Assembly: GCF_003950515.1 (NCBI RefSeq)
Contig: NZ_NGJS01000001.1
Span: forward strand, 248,001-312,000
Length of the DNA stretch: 64,000 nucleotides
DNA from: Vagococcus vulneris
Lineage (GTDB): Bacteria; Bacillota; Bacilli; Lactobacillales; Vagococcaceae
Direction: 5' to 3'
Position numbers and translations under genes: made by a program. The notes below the pieces were generated by a model, which did no database searches, was not told the origin of the DNA, and was given only the letters and a program-made list of their open reading frames with translations. Each line of letters starts with the position of its first letter. The first letter of the stretch is position 1. This document shows, in pieces, positions 51,509-61,538 of this stretch.

Positions 51509-52951
51509 TTAATTTGACTCTTGATAATTTTCTTCATGATCTGGAAACGTAATGCTAAATGTTGTCCCCTGATTTAATTCGCTATCAACCTCAATTCGAC
51601 CGTCATGCAGTTTCACTAATTGATCAACAATAGATAAACCTAACCCAGATTCTCCATATTTTGTATTTTTGCGTGACGGATCGGCTTTATAGTATCTATC
51701 CCACATATTCTTTTGCTGCTCTTCGCTCATACCGATACCTGTATCTGAAATCTCAACCGTCGTTTCTAAATATCCTCTAAATACCTTAACAATAATTTTT
51801 CCATTCTCAGTAAACTGAATTGCATTTGTAATAATATTAACCATTACTTGCACAAAACGATCGTAATCAGCATATAATTCGACAGGCATATTTGTTTCTA
51901 AAATCAGCTGATTTCCTTTATCGGAAGCCTTTTGTGATAATTGCTCGACAACTGTCTCCAATATTTCAGTAGCATTTAATTTTTGGATAGCCATCGTAAT
52001 TTGGTTGGTTAATATTTTTTCGTAATCTAGGTTTTCATTAACTAGACGGATTAACCGACGGGTTTCGTTCTTCATTAAATCTAAACATTTTTCCTTCTGA
52101 TTTTCAGGAATAGCATTGTAAGATAAGCCCTCTATTAAGCCGTTAATGGTAGTCAATGGTGTCCTCATTTCATGAGCTACGTCTGCCATAAAATTACGTC
52201 GACGTTCCTCTTGTCGTTCAATTTCTTGATGAGAATCTTCCAACGCAACCGCCATTTTATTAAAATCTTCTGCCAAATCATCTAACTCATCTTTATTTTT
52301 TACTTCTAAATGAACATCAAAATTCCCAGTTGCTATTTCTTTTGTTGCACGACGAATTCGATTAATTCGATTTACTTGAAATTTTGCAAAGATATAGCTA
52401 ATAATAATCGCAATAAGTGATGATAAAATAAACCCTTTAAATAAGTTTTGTGTCAAAGAACTGACACTTTTATCTATACTACTACCTGGCTGATAGACAA
52501 TCAAGACACCTTCATATTTGAAGTCTGTTGAGAAAAGTGGCTGCATATAAACAGTGATCGTCTGATGTTTACCCGATAAGTCCTTATCGTTAATTAATTT
52601 GGTAATTGGTTTGCCATCTTTCAACCCTTTAAGTTCAGCATTTGATATCACTTCATTGCCTGTCATTCCTTTACGTTCAGCGGGATATGTTGCAGTCAGA
52701 TTTTTATCTAACACATAAAAGCCAACACGTTGATTTCTTAAAATTGTTTGGGTGGTATCTAACGACTGCTGCAATGTCCAATCAAATGTTTTAATATTAG
52801 ACAACACCGTCTTCGAATAACCCTCTAATTGTTCATAAGCCGACTCTCTGACTGTATTTCTGGTAAACTGCGTAAATGAAATGCCGAAAACAATTAACAC
52901 AAGTAAAATCACAACAAAGAAGGCAATCATTTGTTGGACTAAATATCTCAT
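51509..52951 (-). CDS. Two-component sensor histidine kinase
   Basis: A 480-residue kinase with two membrane spans (about 8-28 and 172-192) enclosing an extracellular sensor of about 145 residues, then HAMP (about 190-245), and HisKA with phospho-acceptor His260 in ADVAHEMRTPLT. An intact HATPase domain has N box, G1 DTGIGM and G2 GESGLGLSI. It pairs with the OmpR-family regulator immediately upstream (one-base overlap). The signal is unknown. A decayed PepSY gene follows. Confidence 0.92.
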   Translation of the reverse strand: MRYLVQQMIAFFVVILLVLIVFGISFTQFTRNTVRESAYEQLEGYSKTVLSNIKTFDWTLQQSLDTTQTILRNQRVGFYVLDKNLTATYPAERKGMTGNEVISNAELKGLKDGKPITKLINDKDLSGKHQTITVYMQPLFSTDFKYEGVLIVYQPGSSIDKSVSSLTQNLFKGFILSSLIAIIISYIFAKFQVNRINRIRRATKEIATGNFDVHLEVKNKDELDDLAEDFNKMAVALEDSHQEIERQEERRRNFMADVAHEMRTPLTTINGLIEGLSYNAIPENQKEKCLDLMKNETRRLIRLVNENLDYEKILTNQITMAIQKLNATEILETVVEQLSQKASDKGNQLILETNMPVELYADYDRFVQVMVNIITNAIQFTENGKIIVKVFRGYLETTVEISDTGIGMSEEQQKNMWDRYYKADPSRKNTKYGESGLGLSIVDQLVKLHDGRIEVDSELNQGTTFSITFPDHEENYQESN

Positions 52952-53673
52952 TAGGCTTGCACTCCGGTATCATCGAACTTATAGCCGACACCCCAAACAG
53001 TTTGAATTACTTGCGGTCCGACTTTTTCAATTTTTTGTCTTAATTTCTTAATATGGGCATCAACTGTTCGTTCATCACCAAAATATTGATAATCCCAGAC
53101 TAGTTCCAGTAACTGTTCTCGAGAAAAGACCTGTTTTGGTTTTCCTGCTAGAGTCAGCAATAAATCAAATTCTTTTGGTGTTAATCCGTCGATTCTTGCG
53201 TCATCTAACAATACTTCACGTGTTTTTGTATTCATCTTAAAATGGTCTGTTACCACATCATAATCATTCTTAGCACTAGAATCTACTGGGTGTGCTTCTT
53301 CAGTCAACCCTGCTCTTCGGTGCAAGGCTTTGATTCTCGCAATTAAAGTTAATGGGCTGAAAGGTTTGGTGACGTAATCATCCGCACCCATTTCAAGCCC
53401 AATTACTTGATCACTCTCAGAATCTCTGGCAGTCAGCATAATAATTGGAACTGTTGAGGAAACTTTCCTAATTTCACGACATACAGCCATCCCGTCCATC
53501 GTTGGCAAATTGAGATCCAATGTAATAATATCCCAAGAATCCGGATTTTCTAAAAATGCATCCAATCCTTCTTTTCCATCGTGCTTAAATGTCACATCCC
53601 ACGATTCATTTAAGAAAAACATTTGCATCATCTCTGATACTGACTCATTATCTTCAATCATTAAAAGTTTCAT
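52951..53673 (-). CDS. OmpR-family response regulator
   Basis: A 240-residue protein: a receiver domain with phospho-acceptor Asp53 in TLDLNLPTMDG, acidic pair ED near residue 8, and Lys in YVTKPF. A winged helix DNA-binding domain follows (KEFDLLLTLAGKPKQVFSREQLLELVWDY). The start overlaps the SdpI-like gene by 20 bases, with AAAGGAG inside it. It works with the sensor kinase downstream. Confidence 0.93.
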   Translation of the reverse strand: MKLLMIEDNESVSEMMQMFFLNESWDVTFKHDGKEGLDAFLENPDSWDIITLDLNLPTMDGMAVCREIRKVSSTVPIIMLTARDSESDQVIGLEMGADDYVTKPFSPLTLIARIKALHRRAGLTEEAHPVDSSAKNDYDVVTDHFKMNTKTREVLLDDARIDGLTPKEFDLLLTLAGKPKQVFSREQLLELVWDYQYFGDERTVDAHIKKLRQKIEKVGPQVIQTVWGVGYKFDDTGVQA

Positions 53674-54025
53674 TATTATTTTCTCCTTTTTTTATAAAAT
53701 CATGCTGCTCATTATATTGTTCTAAATTTTTTTCAATCAAATAGAATGTCATCATTACTGGAATAAAAATTATTAATAATTCAATAATAAAAAAATGTGT
53801 AATACCTAACAATTTAAGTATATAACCTATAGCTAATGTAATCAAACCTACTACCAAAAAATATTTTGCAGCACATTTTTGTGCAAACCGATAACTGGCG
53901 TCGCTCGCACGTGCACGAGCTGTCCGATAACCATATTTATAGTACTTCTTTTTTGAAGGAAACATTACATAAAGAATACCGATTGCAATCATAACCCAAC
54001 CTGTAAAATAAAAAACCATATACAC
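53654..54025 (-). CDS. SdpI-like membrane protein
   Basis: A 123-residue protein with three or four hydrophobic segments. The conserved YKYGYRTARARASDASYRFAQKCAAKYFLV stretch matches the SdpI family, whose best-known member gives immunity against the SdpC toxin and senses it. It leads the operon with the two-component genes. It could be a sensor or immunity partner, but there is no toxin gene in sight. Confidence 0.7.
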   Translation of the reverse strand: MYMVFYFTGWVMIAIGILYVMFPSKKKYYKYGYRTARARASDASYRFAQKCAAKYFLVVGLITLAIGYILKLLGITHFFIIELLIIFIPVMMTFYLIEKNLEQYNEQHDFIKKGENNNETFND

Positions 54026-54235
54026 ACTCTCATCTCTATCGCTTTCTGTACTACATCTTCACTCCATTTTATCGCGTTATGATGAATTTTCAAAGAATTT
54101 TATAAGCAAATGTTTTGTAAACGTTTTTATTTTTTGAAATACTTGTTTTATTTAAAAAGGTATGTTAAGTTTAATTTAGGAATTACGTTACCGTAAAGTT
54201 TGCCTTCATTTTATTTTTATGAAAGGAGAATGAAT

Positions 54236-54391
54236 ATGGTATTTAAAAACAAACAATTGCAATACAGAATCACTTTGGATACTGATGCAAACATTTTTAT
54301 TGTATATGATGCAAGCAACGAAAGTGTTTCAGCAACAGGCAATTCCATTGAAGAAGCAAAAACAAAATTAAATCAATTAGTTAAGGAGTAA
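54236..54391 (+). CDS. Small hypothetical protein
   Basis: Fifty-one residues from the ATG at 54236, with AAAGGAG seven bases upstream. It is strand-rich (QYRITLDTDANIFIVYDASNESVSATGNSIEEAKTKLNQLVKE) and resembles a HicB-like fold fragment, but no partner gene is present. A terminator follows. Confidence 0.6.
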   Translation: MVFKNKQLQYRITLDTDANIFIVYDASNESVSATGNSIEEAKTKLNQLVKE

Positions 54392-54418
54392 TCACCTTGG
54401 ACGAATCCAGTAATTGAC

Positions 54419-54462
54419 AAAGGCATGCTTTTCCATCAAGTTGGAGAATATGCCTTTTTATT
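54419..54462 (+). terminator. Terminator after the small gene
   Basis: AAAGGCAT and ATGCCTTT form a stem with inner TTTTCC/GGAGAA pairing, followed by TTTTTATT. Confidence 0.75.
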
Positions 54463-54465
54463 ATG

Positions 54466-54502
54466 CAAAAAATGACAATCCGAAAAATATCCGAATTGTC
54501 AT
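54466..54502 (-). terminator. Terminator of the DEAD-box helicase gene
   Basis: On the minus strand ATGACAATTCGG and TTCGGATTGTCAT form a stem followed by TTTTTTGC. Confidence 0.8.
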
Positions 54503-54508
54503 CTAATA

Positions 54509-55855
54509 TTAATACTCCTGTTTTCGTGATTTGCGTTTAACGCGATCTGATTGACGTCGTTCGACCTTACGTTTTTGTTTATCGTTATCTGAAATGGCCT
54601 GTTTTAATTTCTTTTTATAAGCCGGTTTAACTTTTTTCTTCTTTTTCTTAACCAATCCCATCATTTTTGGATCTAATTGTTTTTGTGTTTTATCACGCTT
54701 TGTTCGACGATTTCGATCGTAAGAATCTAAAATTTCTCCATGGCGAATAGCTTTTGGATGAAAATCAATACCCATTTTCTCCAATTCAGCAATTTGGACT
54801 TCATTCGATGGATCATAAAGTGTTATTGCGATACCGGCCATTCCATTTCTCCCAGTCCTGCCAACGCGATGAATGAAAAACTCTAAGTCATTAGGAATTT
54901 CAGCATTTATAACATGCGACACACCTTCAATATCAATACCCCGGGCAGCCAAATCGGTTGCCACAACATACTGGAAGTCTAAATTTTGAATAGATTTCAT
55001 CACTCTTTTACGTTCACGAGGCGGAATATCGCCATGAATTGTTGCCACTTTCAATCCTTGCTCTTTCAAGTATACTGATATTTCATCAACACGCTGTTTA
55101 GTATTAGCAAAGACCATTGCTAGATAAGGGTGTCCTACCGTCAGTAAATCAAATACCAATTTATTAACATCTTGTCCTTTTGTCGATATTAACCAGTTAT
55201 CAATGTCTTCAGAAATAACCGACTCTGGTTTTATATGCTCAATTACTGGACTATCCATGTATTTTTTTAGAAATGGTTTTAGTTTAATCGGTATAGTCGC
55301 AGAAAAAACTAGCATTTGCAGATGATTCGACAAAGTTGCAGCAATCTGATCAACATCTTCTAAAAATCCCATATCTAAAGTCATATCTGCTTCATCGACA
55401 ACAAAAGATGAAGCTGTGAATGTTTTTAATGATTGACTATTAATTAAATCAAGAATTCGTCCAGGAGTACCTATTACTATATGTGGCTGCTGATTTTTTA
55501 ATTTTTCTATTTGACGTTTTTTATCAGTTCCACCCACATAATTTGCAACGCGACATTCTTCATGTGAATGATTGGCAATTTGCAGCGCAGCTTGATAAAT
55601 TTGTTCAGCTAACTCTCGACTAGGTGTTGTAATAATAATTTGTACTTCGTCTTTACTTAAATCCAACTTATTCATTAAAGGAATCAAAAACGTATGTGTT
55701 TTACCTGATCCAGTTTGAGACTGGCCAACCACGCTCTTCCCTTTTGAAATAACCGGAATTAATTTTCTCTGTACTTCAGTGGGTGTTGTAAAATGCTTTT
55801 CAGCTAATGCCTCCAATATAAAAGGCTTTAAGTTATAATCTGTAAATTGATTCAT
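54509..55855 (-). CDS. cshB: DEAD-box RNA helicase (CshB-like)
   Basis: A 448-residue helicase with the Q motif, motif I QTGSGKT, motif II VDEAD, motif III SAT, and motif VI HRVGRTGR. The C-terminus is very basic (KKKKKVKPAYKKK, then RKVERRQSDRVKRKSRK), as in CshB. It unwinds RNA and helps ribosome assembly or mRNA decay, especially in the cold. Length fits CshB. CshA-type proteins have a longer tail. Confidence 0.9.
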   Translation of the reverse strand: MNQFTDYNLKPFILEALAEKHFTTPTEVQRKLIPVISKGKSVVGQSQTGSGKTHTFLIPLMNKLDLSKDEVQIIITTPSRELAEQIYQAALQIANHSHEECRVANYVGGTDKKRQIEKLKNQQPHIVIGTPGRILDLINSQSLKTFTASSFVVDEADMTLDMGFLEDVDQIAATLSNHLQMLVFSATIPIKLKPFLKKYMDSPVIEHIKPESVISEDIDNWLISTKGQDVNKLVFDLLTVGHPYLAMVFANTKQRVDEISVYLKEQGLKVATIHGDIPPRERKRVMKSIQNLDFQYVVATDLAARGIDIEGVSHVINAEIPNDLEFFIHRVGRTGRNGMAGIAITLYDPSNEVQIAELEKMGIDFHPKAIRHGEILDSYDRNRRTKRDKTQKQLDPKMMGLVKKKKKKVKPAYKKKLKQAISDNDKQKRKVERRQSDRVKRKSRKQEY

Positions 55856-55915
55856 TGCATTTACACCTTCTTTCTTTGTTTGTTTTCATTTCCTTTGGCA
55901 TTATACCATAGTCAT

Positions 55916-56857
55916 CTAAAAAAAGATGCCAAGTAAGATTAAAATAAAAATAAAATATGTAAAGATTGAATAAGTTAAGCAAGAAGTTGCAAATTTTTCA
56001 TCCGCTCCATAGCCTCTTGCTAAGATAGGCATTGAATTTTGAACCGGCATAGCTGATTGAAGTATAAAAACTTTTAACATCAAGTCTGGAATTGGAATAA
56101 TAAATGATAAGAAGTAAACTATTAGTGGAGATACCACATAGCGACCAAGTAAAACACCTGCTACATCTTTATTCATTTTTATGTTTTTGACACCCGTCTG
56201 ATAAATAATAATTCCAATAACAAAAAGCGACAAAGCAGTTGTCATACCGCCTAGATAATCAGAAAAGTCAACTAAAGGCTTTGGTACTGGTACACCCGTC
56301 AATAACCAAAGAATCCCAATTATAAACCCTAGCAGTGCAGGCGAGAGTAACTGCTTCATGAATTTTCTAGCATCAAAATGAGTTTGACTATGCCTCGTTT
56401 CGGGATTATCTCTAGCAATTAGTACAATACCTATTGTAAAGAAAAAGCTAGTATTACAAATATAATACAATAGCGCATAAGGAATTGCTTTTTCACCAAA
56501 AATTGCCATATTAATTGGAAGTCCCATAAATATAGTGTTTGCTGCGGTAAACATTACTTGAAACGTACCCTTTCTTGCCAGCGGTACTTTTGTTAATTTA
56601 GCGTAAATAAAACTGATTCCAAACGTTATTAAAATAGAAAGAAACGGTAATAAAATACCTCTAAATAATTCTATAAATTCCGCTTTTGAAAACCGTTGTG
56701 TCATATTTAAAAACATACTGAGCGGGAGTGTGATATTAAGTACCAACTTTGAAAACATATCCGCCACTCTATTATCAAACCATTTGATCCACGTTAATAA
56801 ATAGCCTAAAACAATAATGGCAAAAATAACTAAAATATTTAAATACGAGGCTATCAC
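55916..56857 (-). CDS. AEC family transporter (auxin efflux carrier type)
   Basis: A 313-residue polytopic protein starting at GTG, with about ten membrane segments split by a central hydrophilic loop, and the N-terminal LVLNITLPLSMFLNMTQ and C-terminal SAMPVQNSMPILARGYGAD motifs of AEC permeases. Members move malate or other small organic acids or amino acids; the substrate here is unknown. It ends four bases after alr. Confidence 0.88.
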   Translation of the reverse strand: MIASYLNILVIFAIIVLGYLLTWIKWFDNRVADMFSKLVLNITLPLSMFLNMTQRFSKAEFIELFRGILLPFLSILITFGISFIYAKLTKVPLARKGTFQVMFTAANTIFMGLPINMAIFGEKAIPYALLYYICNTSFFFTIGIVLIARDNPETRHSQTHFDARKFMKQLLSPALLGFIIGILWLLTGVPVPKPLVDFSDYLGGMTTALSLFVIGIIIYQTGVKNIKMNKDVAGVLLGRYVVSPLIVYFLSFIIPIPDLMLKVFILQSAMPVQNSMPILARGYGADEKFATSCLTYSIFTYFIFILILLGIFF

Positions 56858-56861
56858 AAAT

Positions 56862-58004
56862 TTATTCTCCTATTCTATCCATTTCTGAGACATATTCTCT
56901 TGGAAGACGGTCTGATAACCCACAAGTGATTTCATAATTAATCGTGTTTACATATTCTGCTCCCGATTGGACACTGTTAAATAATGTGCCGTTTCGCCCG
57001 AAAATGGTTACTTTGGTACCAATTCTAACCGCTCTTTTTAACCTTACCATAAATTGATCCATACAAATTCGACCTACAATTTCAGCCTTTTCACCATCGA
57101 CGATAACCTCAAAACCTTGAAAGCTTCGTCGCAACCCATCAGCATAACCGACTGGCACAGTTCCTATCCATTCATCAGTGACAGCCTCATAAGTTGCTCC
57201 GTAGCCTATTTTTTCTCCTTGACTTACCCGCTTCACTTGAATCAATGTACTTTCAAAACTGATTGCTTGTATTAGCGGATAGGGCTCTGGTAACTCTCTA
57301 CCTGATGGATTCAGACCGTACATCGCATCACCAAACCGAATCATATTGCTACCCCATGCATCATGCCAAAGTGCAGTTGCAGAGTTTGCCGTGTGAATAT
57401 ATGGAATATTCTCGGGAAAAATATCACGCGCTTTTTCAAAACGCTTCTGCTGCAATTCAAAATGTTCAATAGAGACCGAATCTGCCGTAGAAAAGTGAGT
57501 AAATAAACCTTGAAGAATAAAATTTGAATTTGAATTAAAAAAATCAACAACCTCTTTCATCTCTTGACGATGGCGAATCCCGATGCGTCCCATCCCCGTA
57601 TCTATTTTTACATGTATTAAGATGGGACTTTTTAAATGACACGTTTCTGACATCTTATTAATTTGTTGCAACCACTCAATACTTGGACACGTTACACTTA
57701 ATTTATAATCATGAATTAATTGTAGATAATCCGGTGATACATAACTTAGAACTAGAATAGGCAGAGTTATCCCGCTGTCTCTAAGCTCAATACCTTCGTC
57801 TAAATTTGACACACAAAATCCCGTGGCTCCAGCTTCAATTGCTGTTCGCGCTACTGCTACAGAACCATGTCCGTAACCATTTGCTTTAACGACAGCAAAA
57901 AGCTCTTGTCCTTCTGATAGACGTTTAATTTCACTTTCTACATTAGCCTTTATAGCTGCCAGATTGACAATAACTTTACTTTCTCGGTGAACACTAGGTA
58001 TCAT
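56862..58004 (-). CDS. alr: Alanine racemase
   Basis: About 380 residues from the ATG at 58004 (AAAAGGA upstream); the frame opens earlier at 58055 but without a ribosome binding site. The pyridoxal-phosphate lysine sits in VVKANGYGHG, with the catalytic tyrosine segment GYGATYEA. The R-binding HTANS motif and GRICMDQFM are conserved. It makes D-alanine for the cell wall. A leftward unit with the AEC gene. Confidence 0.95.
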   Translation of the reverse strand: MIPSVHRESKVIVNLAAIKANVESEIKRLSEGQELFAVVKANGYGHGSVAVARTAIEAGATGFCVSNLDEGIELRDSGITLPILVLSYVSPDYLQLIHDYKLSVTCPSIEWLQQINKMSETCHLKSPILIHVKIDTGMGRIGIRHRQEMKEVVDFFNSNSNFILQGLFTHFSTADSVSIEHFELQQKRFEKARDIFPENIPYIHTANSATALWHDAWGSNMIRFGDAMYGLNPSGRELPEPYPLIQAISFESTLIQVKRVSQGEKIGYGATYEAVTDEWIGTVPVGYADGLRRSFQGFEVIVDGEKAEIVGRICMDQFMVRLKRAVRIGTKVTIFGRNGTLFNSVQSGAEYVNTINYEITCGLSDRLPREYVSEMDRIGE

Positions 58005-58037
58005 GTTAACCCATCCTTTTCTGTTAAATTTTTTAAA

Positions 58038-58068
58038 ACAAAAAAGACTTAACATTTACATTAAGTCT
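58038..58068 (-). terminator. degV terminator
   Basis: AGACTTAA-TGTAAATG-TTAAGTCT followed by TTTTTTG on the minus strand. The degV stop lies inside the stem. Confidence 0.8.
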
Positions 58069-58922
58069 CTTACCGTTTTTGGTGCAACACCAATTGCTAC
58101 AGATTTTTCACCTAAATGTGTGGCGATAACCGGTCCAAAATCACATATTTGAACATCCAATAAATTATTAACTGTTAATAATTCTTGTTTAACTTGCTCG
58201 GCGACTTCTAAATTATTACAGTGAATAACATAAAAAGTACTCGCGTCCATTTTAGAAGTTATTTCATTTAATACGATATCTTCAACTCGATGTAAAGCTT
58301 TTTTCTGAGAACGAACTTTTTCAGTTAATACGATGTCTCCACTTTGAAATGACAAAATAGGTTTAATTTTAAATAATGTACCAATAATAGCTGCGCCATT
58401 TTTCAAGCGACCACTTCGTACTAAATGATTTAAATCATCTACAACAATATAGCCTTCAACTTTTTCTCGTACGTCACTTAATATGTCAACTATTTCTTTA
58501 GCTGATAATTCTTTATCAGCTAAATCTGAAGCAATCTCAACAAGTTTTCCCATCGGTCCACTAGTAATTTTTGAATCAAACGGAAATATATTTATCTGAG
58601 GAACTTCTTGCGCAATAATATGGACGGTGTTTACAAAACCTGAAATACCGCCTGAGAGATGAATACTGATAATCGCATCAAAACCTTGTTCTGCTATTGT
58701 TTCATACAACTTAACAGCTTCACCGAACGCCGGTTGAGATGTTTTTGGCAAACTCTCTGACTCTCTTAAAAGATCATAAAACTTATCTGGATGAATATCA
58801 ATTGTTTCATGATACACTTGATTATCAAGAATTAGGGGAACTGGAAGAATAAAAATATTATCCTTCTCTCTGTATTTGTCGGTTAAAAAAACGGTACTAT
58901 CAGTTACAATTGCAGTTTTCAT
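58056..58922 (-). CDS. DegV family fatty-acid-binding protein
   Basis: A 288-residue protein with the DegV features: the N-terminal TAIVTDSTVFLTDKY, IHLSGGISG in the centre and the C-terminal HLGEKSVAIGV motif. DegV/FakB proteins bind a fatty acid for phosphorylation by FakA. Which fatty acid is unknown. Its own terminator follows. Confidence 0.9.
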   Translation of the reverse strand: MKTAIVTDSTVFLTDKYREKDNIFILPVPLILDNQVYHETIDIHPDKFYDLLRESESLPKTSQPAFGEAVKLYETIAEQGFDAIISIHLSGGISGFVNTVHIIAQEVPQINIFPFDSKITSGPMGKLVEIASDLADKELSAKEIVDILSDVREKVEGYIVVDDLNHLVRSGRLKNGAAIIGTLFKIKPILSFQSGDIVLTEKVRSQKKALHRVEDIVLNEITSKMDASTFYVIHCNNLEVAEQVKQELLTVNNLLDVQICDFGPVIATHLGEKSVAIGVAPKTVRDLM

Positions 58923-59011
58923 TATCTATCCTCAATTCTTTTAACTATCAAGCCAAATAATACTAAAACTATACTATAATCTCGAACTGATGTAAAGTCT
59001 GTTTAAAAAAT

Positions 59012-60067
59012 CTATTTATTTAAAAATGTGTTAATCGCCTGTTTATTTGTGTTCTCATCAATTTCTAAAACACTGCCTGCATAATCATAATACCCCTCAC
59101 TCCAGCTTCCTTTTACCGGAACAGTCAAAATATCTAACGGCTTGTGTCGACTGAACAAATAGTTAGCAGATAAACTAGGATAAATTGAGAAAGGAACGTC
59201 CGTTTCCGTATAGCCTTGTATCTTGCCAACTGCTTCAGGTAAACGCCATGCATTTAGCGGATTAAGTCCTTGTTTGACTAGAGCAGTCAAAACTTGCTGT
59301 TGGCGTCGCACACGACCAAAATCTCCCTCTTCATCTTTTCTAAAACGAGAATATTGCAAGGCTTGCAGCCCATTCATTTTTTGAGGCCCCTTCTTAATTA
59401 CAGTTCCTTCAACAGCAAGATCCTTCTCAGCATTAATCGATAGTCCTCCGGGCGCAATTGTCTCAATAATTTTAGGAAAAGAATCAAAATTAACAACTGC
59501 AAAATACTGAAGCGGTACACCAAAAGTAGATGTAATTGTTTGTCTCACAAGTTCTGGTCCGCCGTATGAGTATGCAGCATTAATTTTATTGTACTCAACA
59601 CCATTTTCTGTCTGAATCGGAACTAGTGTATCACGCATTATTGAGACTAATTTTGGCTGTTTGTTTTCCTTACTGTAGTGTGCAATTAAGATTGAATCTG
59701 AGCGGCCTTGATCCTCGCCACGCGAATCGCTCCCCAGCAGCAAAACATTCACTGACCCATCGACAGATTTTTGCCCCTTAAAATCAGTTACCTTTGTCGG
59801 ATAGTGCATATTATCATTTTTTGCCGCAAAATAACCTTTATAATATGTGCCGACTATGAATGTAGCAATGATAATAATCAGTAACAAAATATAAAACAAG
59901 CAACCTTTTCGATGTTTTCGTTTAGATTTTTTTTTGGTTTTTGGTTCTTTTGTTCCAAAGTCATGTTGTTCTCTATTAATTTGATTACTTTTTATTTGAT
60001 TACTTTGTTTCTCTTTGTTTTCTTCTTCACGTTGACGTCTTAAGTCCATTCGAGACATTTTAGTCAT
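59012..60067 (-). CDS. LytR-CpsA-Psr family wall-polymer ligase
   Basis: A 351-residue protein with a basic, disordered cytoplasmic N-terminus (about 1-50), one membrane span (about 55-75), and the LCP domain: LLLGSDSRGEDQGRSDSILIAH near 110, RDTLVPI, and the YSRFRKDEEGDFGRVRRQQQV segment with conserved Arg/Asp residues. LCP proteins attach teichoic acids or capsule to peptidoglycan. In enterococci the psr gene lies beside pheA as here. Confidence 0.92.
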   Translation of the reverse strand: MTKMSRMDLRRQREEENKEKQSNQIKSNQINREQHDFGTKEPKTKKKSKRKHRKGCLFYILLLIIIIATFIVGTYYKGYFAAKNDNMHYPTKVTDFKGQKSVDGSVNVLLLGSDSRGEDQGRSDSILIAHYSKENKQPKLVSIMRDTLVPIQTENGVEYNKINAAYSYGGPELVRQTITSTFGVPLQYFAVVNFDSFPKIIETIAPGGLSINAEKDLAVEGTVIKKGPQKMNGLQALQYSRFRKDEEGDFGRVRRQQQVLTALVKQGLNPLNAWRLPEAVGKIQGYTETDVPFSIYPSLSANYLFSRHKPLDILTVPVKGSWSEGYYDYAGSVLEIDENTNKQAINTFLNK

Positions 60068-60166
60068 CAGTACACCTCACACCTCAATTATTAATTAGTT
60101 TCTCCTTAATAGAATAGATCAATTTAGAAAAAATTGATATGCTATGCGATCATTTTTAATCTATTT

Positions 60167-61018
60167 TTAGACTATTGGAGCGATATATACTGGGTACTTA
60201 CCGAAATCTCTTATCTGTGCACCTAATATCGTCAGTTCTTCTAGCGCATTTTGCATTAATTGATTGTTGTCATGAATTACGTCTATTAAAAAATAGTAAT
60301 CACCCAATTTGGTTCTTAATGGTCGCGACTCGATTTTACTCAAATCAATTTCGCGCCAACTGAAAACAGATAAAATCCGATGAAGATTTCCAGGACGATT
60401 ATCTGTCATTTGTATACCAAAGGACTGCTTAGAAACATGCTTCTGCAACATTGATGGTTTAACTAATTCTGTCCCGATTACCCAAAATCTTGTTTGGTTT
60501 TCTTGAAAATCCTGAATATCACGACTGACAATCGAAAGGCCAAATGTCTCAGCAGCTTCAACGGATGCTATGGCTGCAATAGGAATATCAGAATGGTTTG
60601 CAATAATCTCTGCGGCCTCTGTTGTTGACTCTGTCATAATCTGTACAGCATGATTTAAGTGTTCTTCTAAAAATAATTGTGTTTGGGCTAATGCCTGCGG
60701 GTGAGAATATATTTTATTACATAACTGCCAATTATTTTTAAAATTAGGATGAACCATTAATTGTTGATTAATCGGCAGAACAATTTCACAAACAACAGAT
60801 TGGTTTAAATAATGGTACATGTAATCAAGAGTAGTATTAACAGTTCCCTCAATCGAATTTTCAATAGGAACCACAGCAGCATGGACTTCACCGGATTCGA
60901 CTGCTTTTAAACACTTTGCGATTGATGTGTAATCTTTTAACTTAATATCAGCTTTTTCAAAATAATTTGCTACAATTGAAGTAAACGATCCATATGGTCC
61001 CAAATATCCTACTTTCAT
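60167..61018 (-). CDS. pheA: Prephenate dehydratase
   Basis: A 283-residue enzyme of phenylalanine biosynthesis. The catalytic domain opens with GYLGPYGSFTS and has the conserved ENSIEGTVN motif and the TRFWVIG segment. A C-terminal ACT domain (about 200-275; the ESRP motif is present) provides phenylalanine feedback. It converts prephenate to phenylpyruvate. Fourteen bases separate it from aroK; part of the aromatic operon. Confidence 0.96.
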   Translation of the reverse strand: MKVGYLGPYGSFTSIVANYFEKADIKLKDYTSIAKCLKAVESGEVHAAVVPIENSIEGTVNTTLDYMYHYLNQSVVCEIVLPINQQLMVHPNFKNNWQLCNKIYSHPQALAQTQLFLEEHLNHAVQIMTESTTEAAEIIANHSDIPIAAIASVEAAETFGLSIVSRDIQDFQENQTRFWVIGTELVKPSMLQKHVSKQSFGIQMTDNRPGNLHRILSVFSWREIDLSKIESRPLRTKLGDYYFLIDVIHDNNQLMQNALEELTILGAQIRDFGKYPVYIAPIV

Positions 61019-61031
61019 AAATTTCCTCCCA

Positions 61032-61538
61032 TCATGAACTCACTTTATGAATAATTTCATCACAAATTTCCTCGATTGATTTGTCAGTAACATCTACTTG
61101 ATATGCGGCACTTAATTCATAAAAATCTGCTCTTTCCAAAAACAAGCGATGAAAAGAATCTATGTTTTCTTCCATTGCAAGCGGCCTAGTCGTACGTGTA
61201 TCTTGTTGAATACGTTCTAACAGAATAGACGAATCAGCTGTTAAATAGATAACTGATTCATGTTTTAATAATTCTTTGCGATTGTGTTCATCAACAATTA
61301 CACCACCGCCTGTACTTAATACACAAGGTACAGCAATGTATTTTTTTAATAACCAACTTTCCGCTTCACGAAAATAGGCTTCTCCTTTTTTTTCAAAGAT
61401 TTCTGGTATTGTCTGGTTTTCTTCTTTTTCTATCTCATGGTCTAAATCAATAAACGGCAATTCTAAACGGGCTGATAATGCTTTGCCAATCGTACTTTTC
61501 CCTGAACCCATGTAACCTATTAAGCAGATACCGTTCAT
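61032..61538 (-). CDS. aroK: Shikimate kinase
   Basis: A 168-residue kinase with the P-loop GYMGSGKST, the shikimate-binding DLDHEIE and STGGG motifs, and TTRPLA in the lid. Phosphorylates shikimate. Its ATG overlaps the aroA stop, with GGAGG ahead. Confidence 0.97.
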   Translation of the reverse strand: MNGICLIGYMGSGKSTIGKALSARLELPFIDLDHEIEKEENQTIPEIFEKKGEAYFREAESWLLKKYIAVPCVLSTGGGVIVDEHNRKELLKHESVIYLTADSSILLERIQQDTRTTRPLAMEENIDSFHRLFLERADFYELSAAYQVDVTDKSIEEICDEIIHKVSS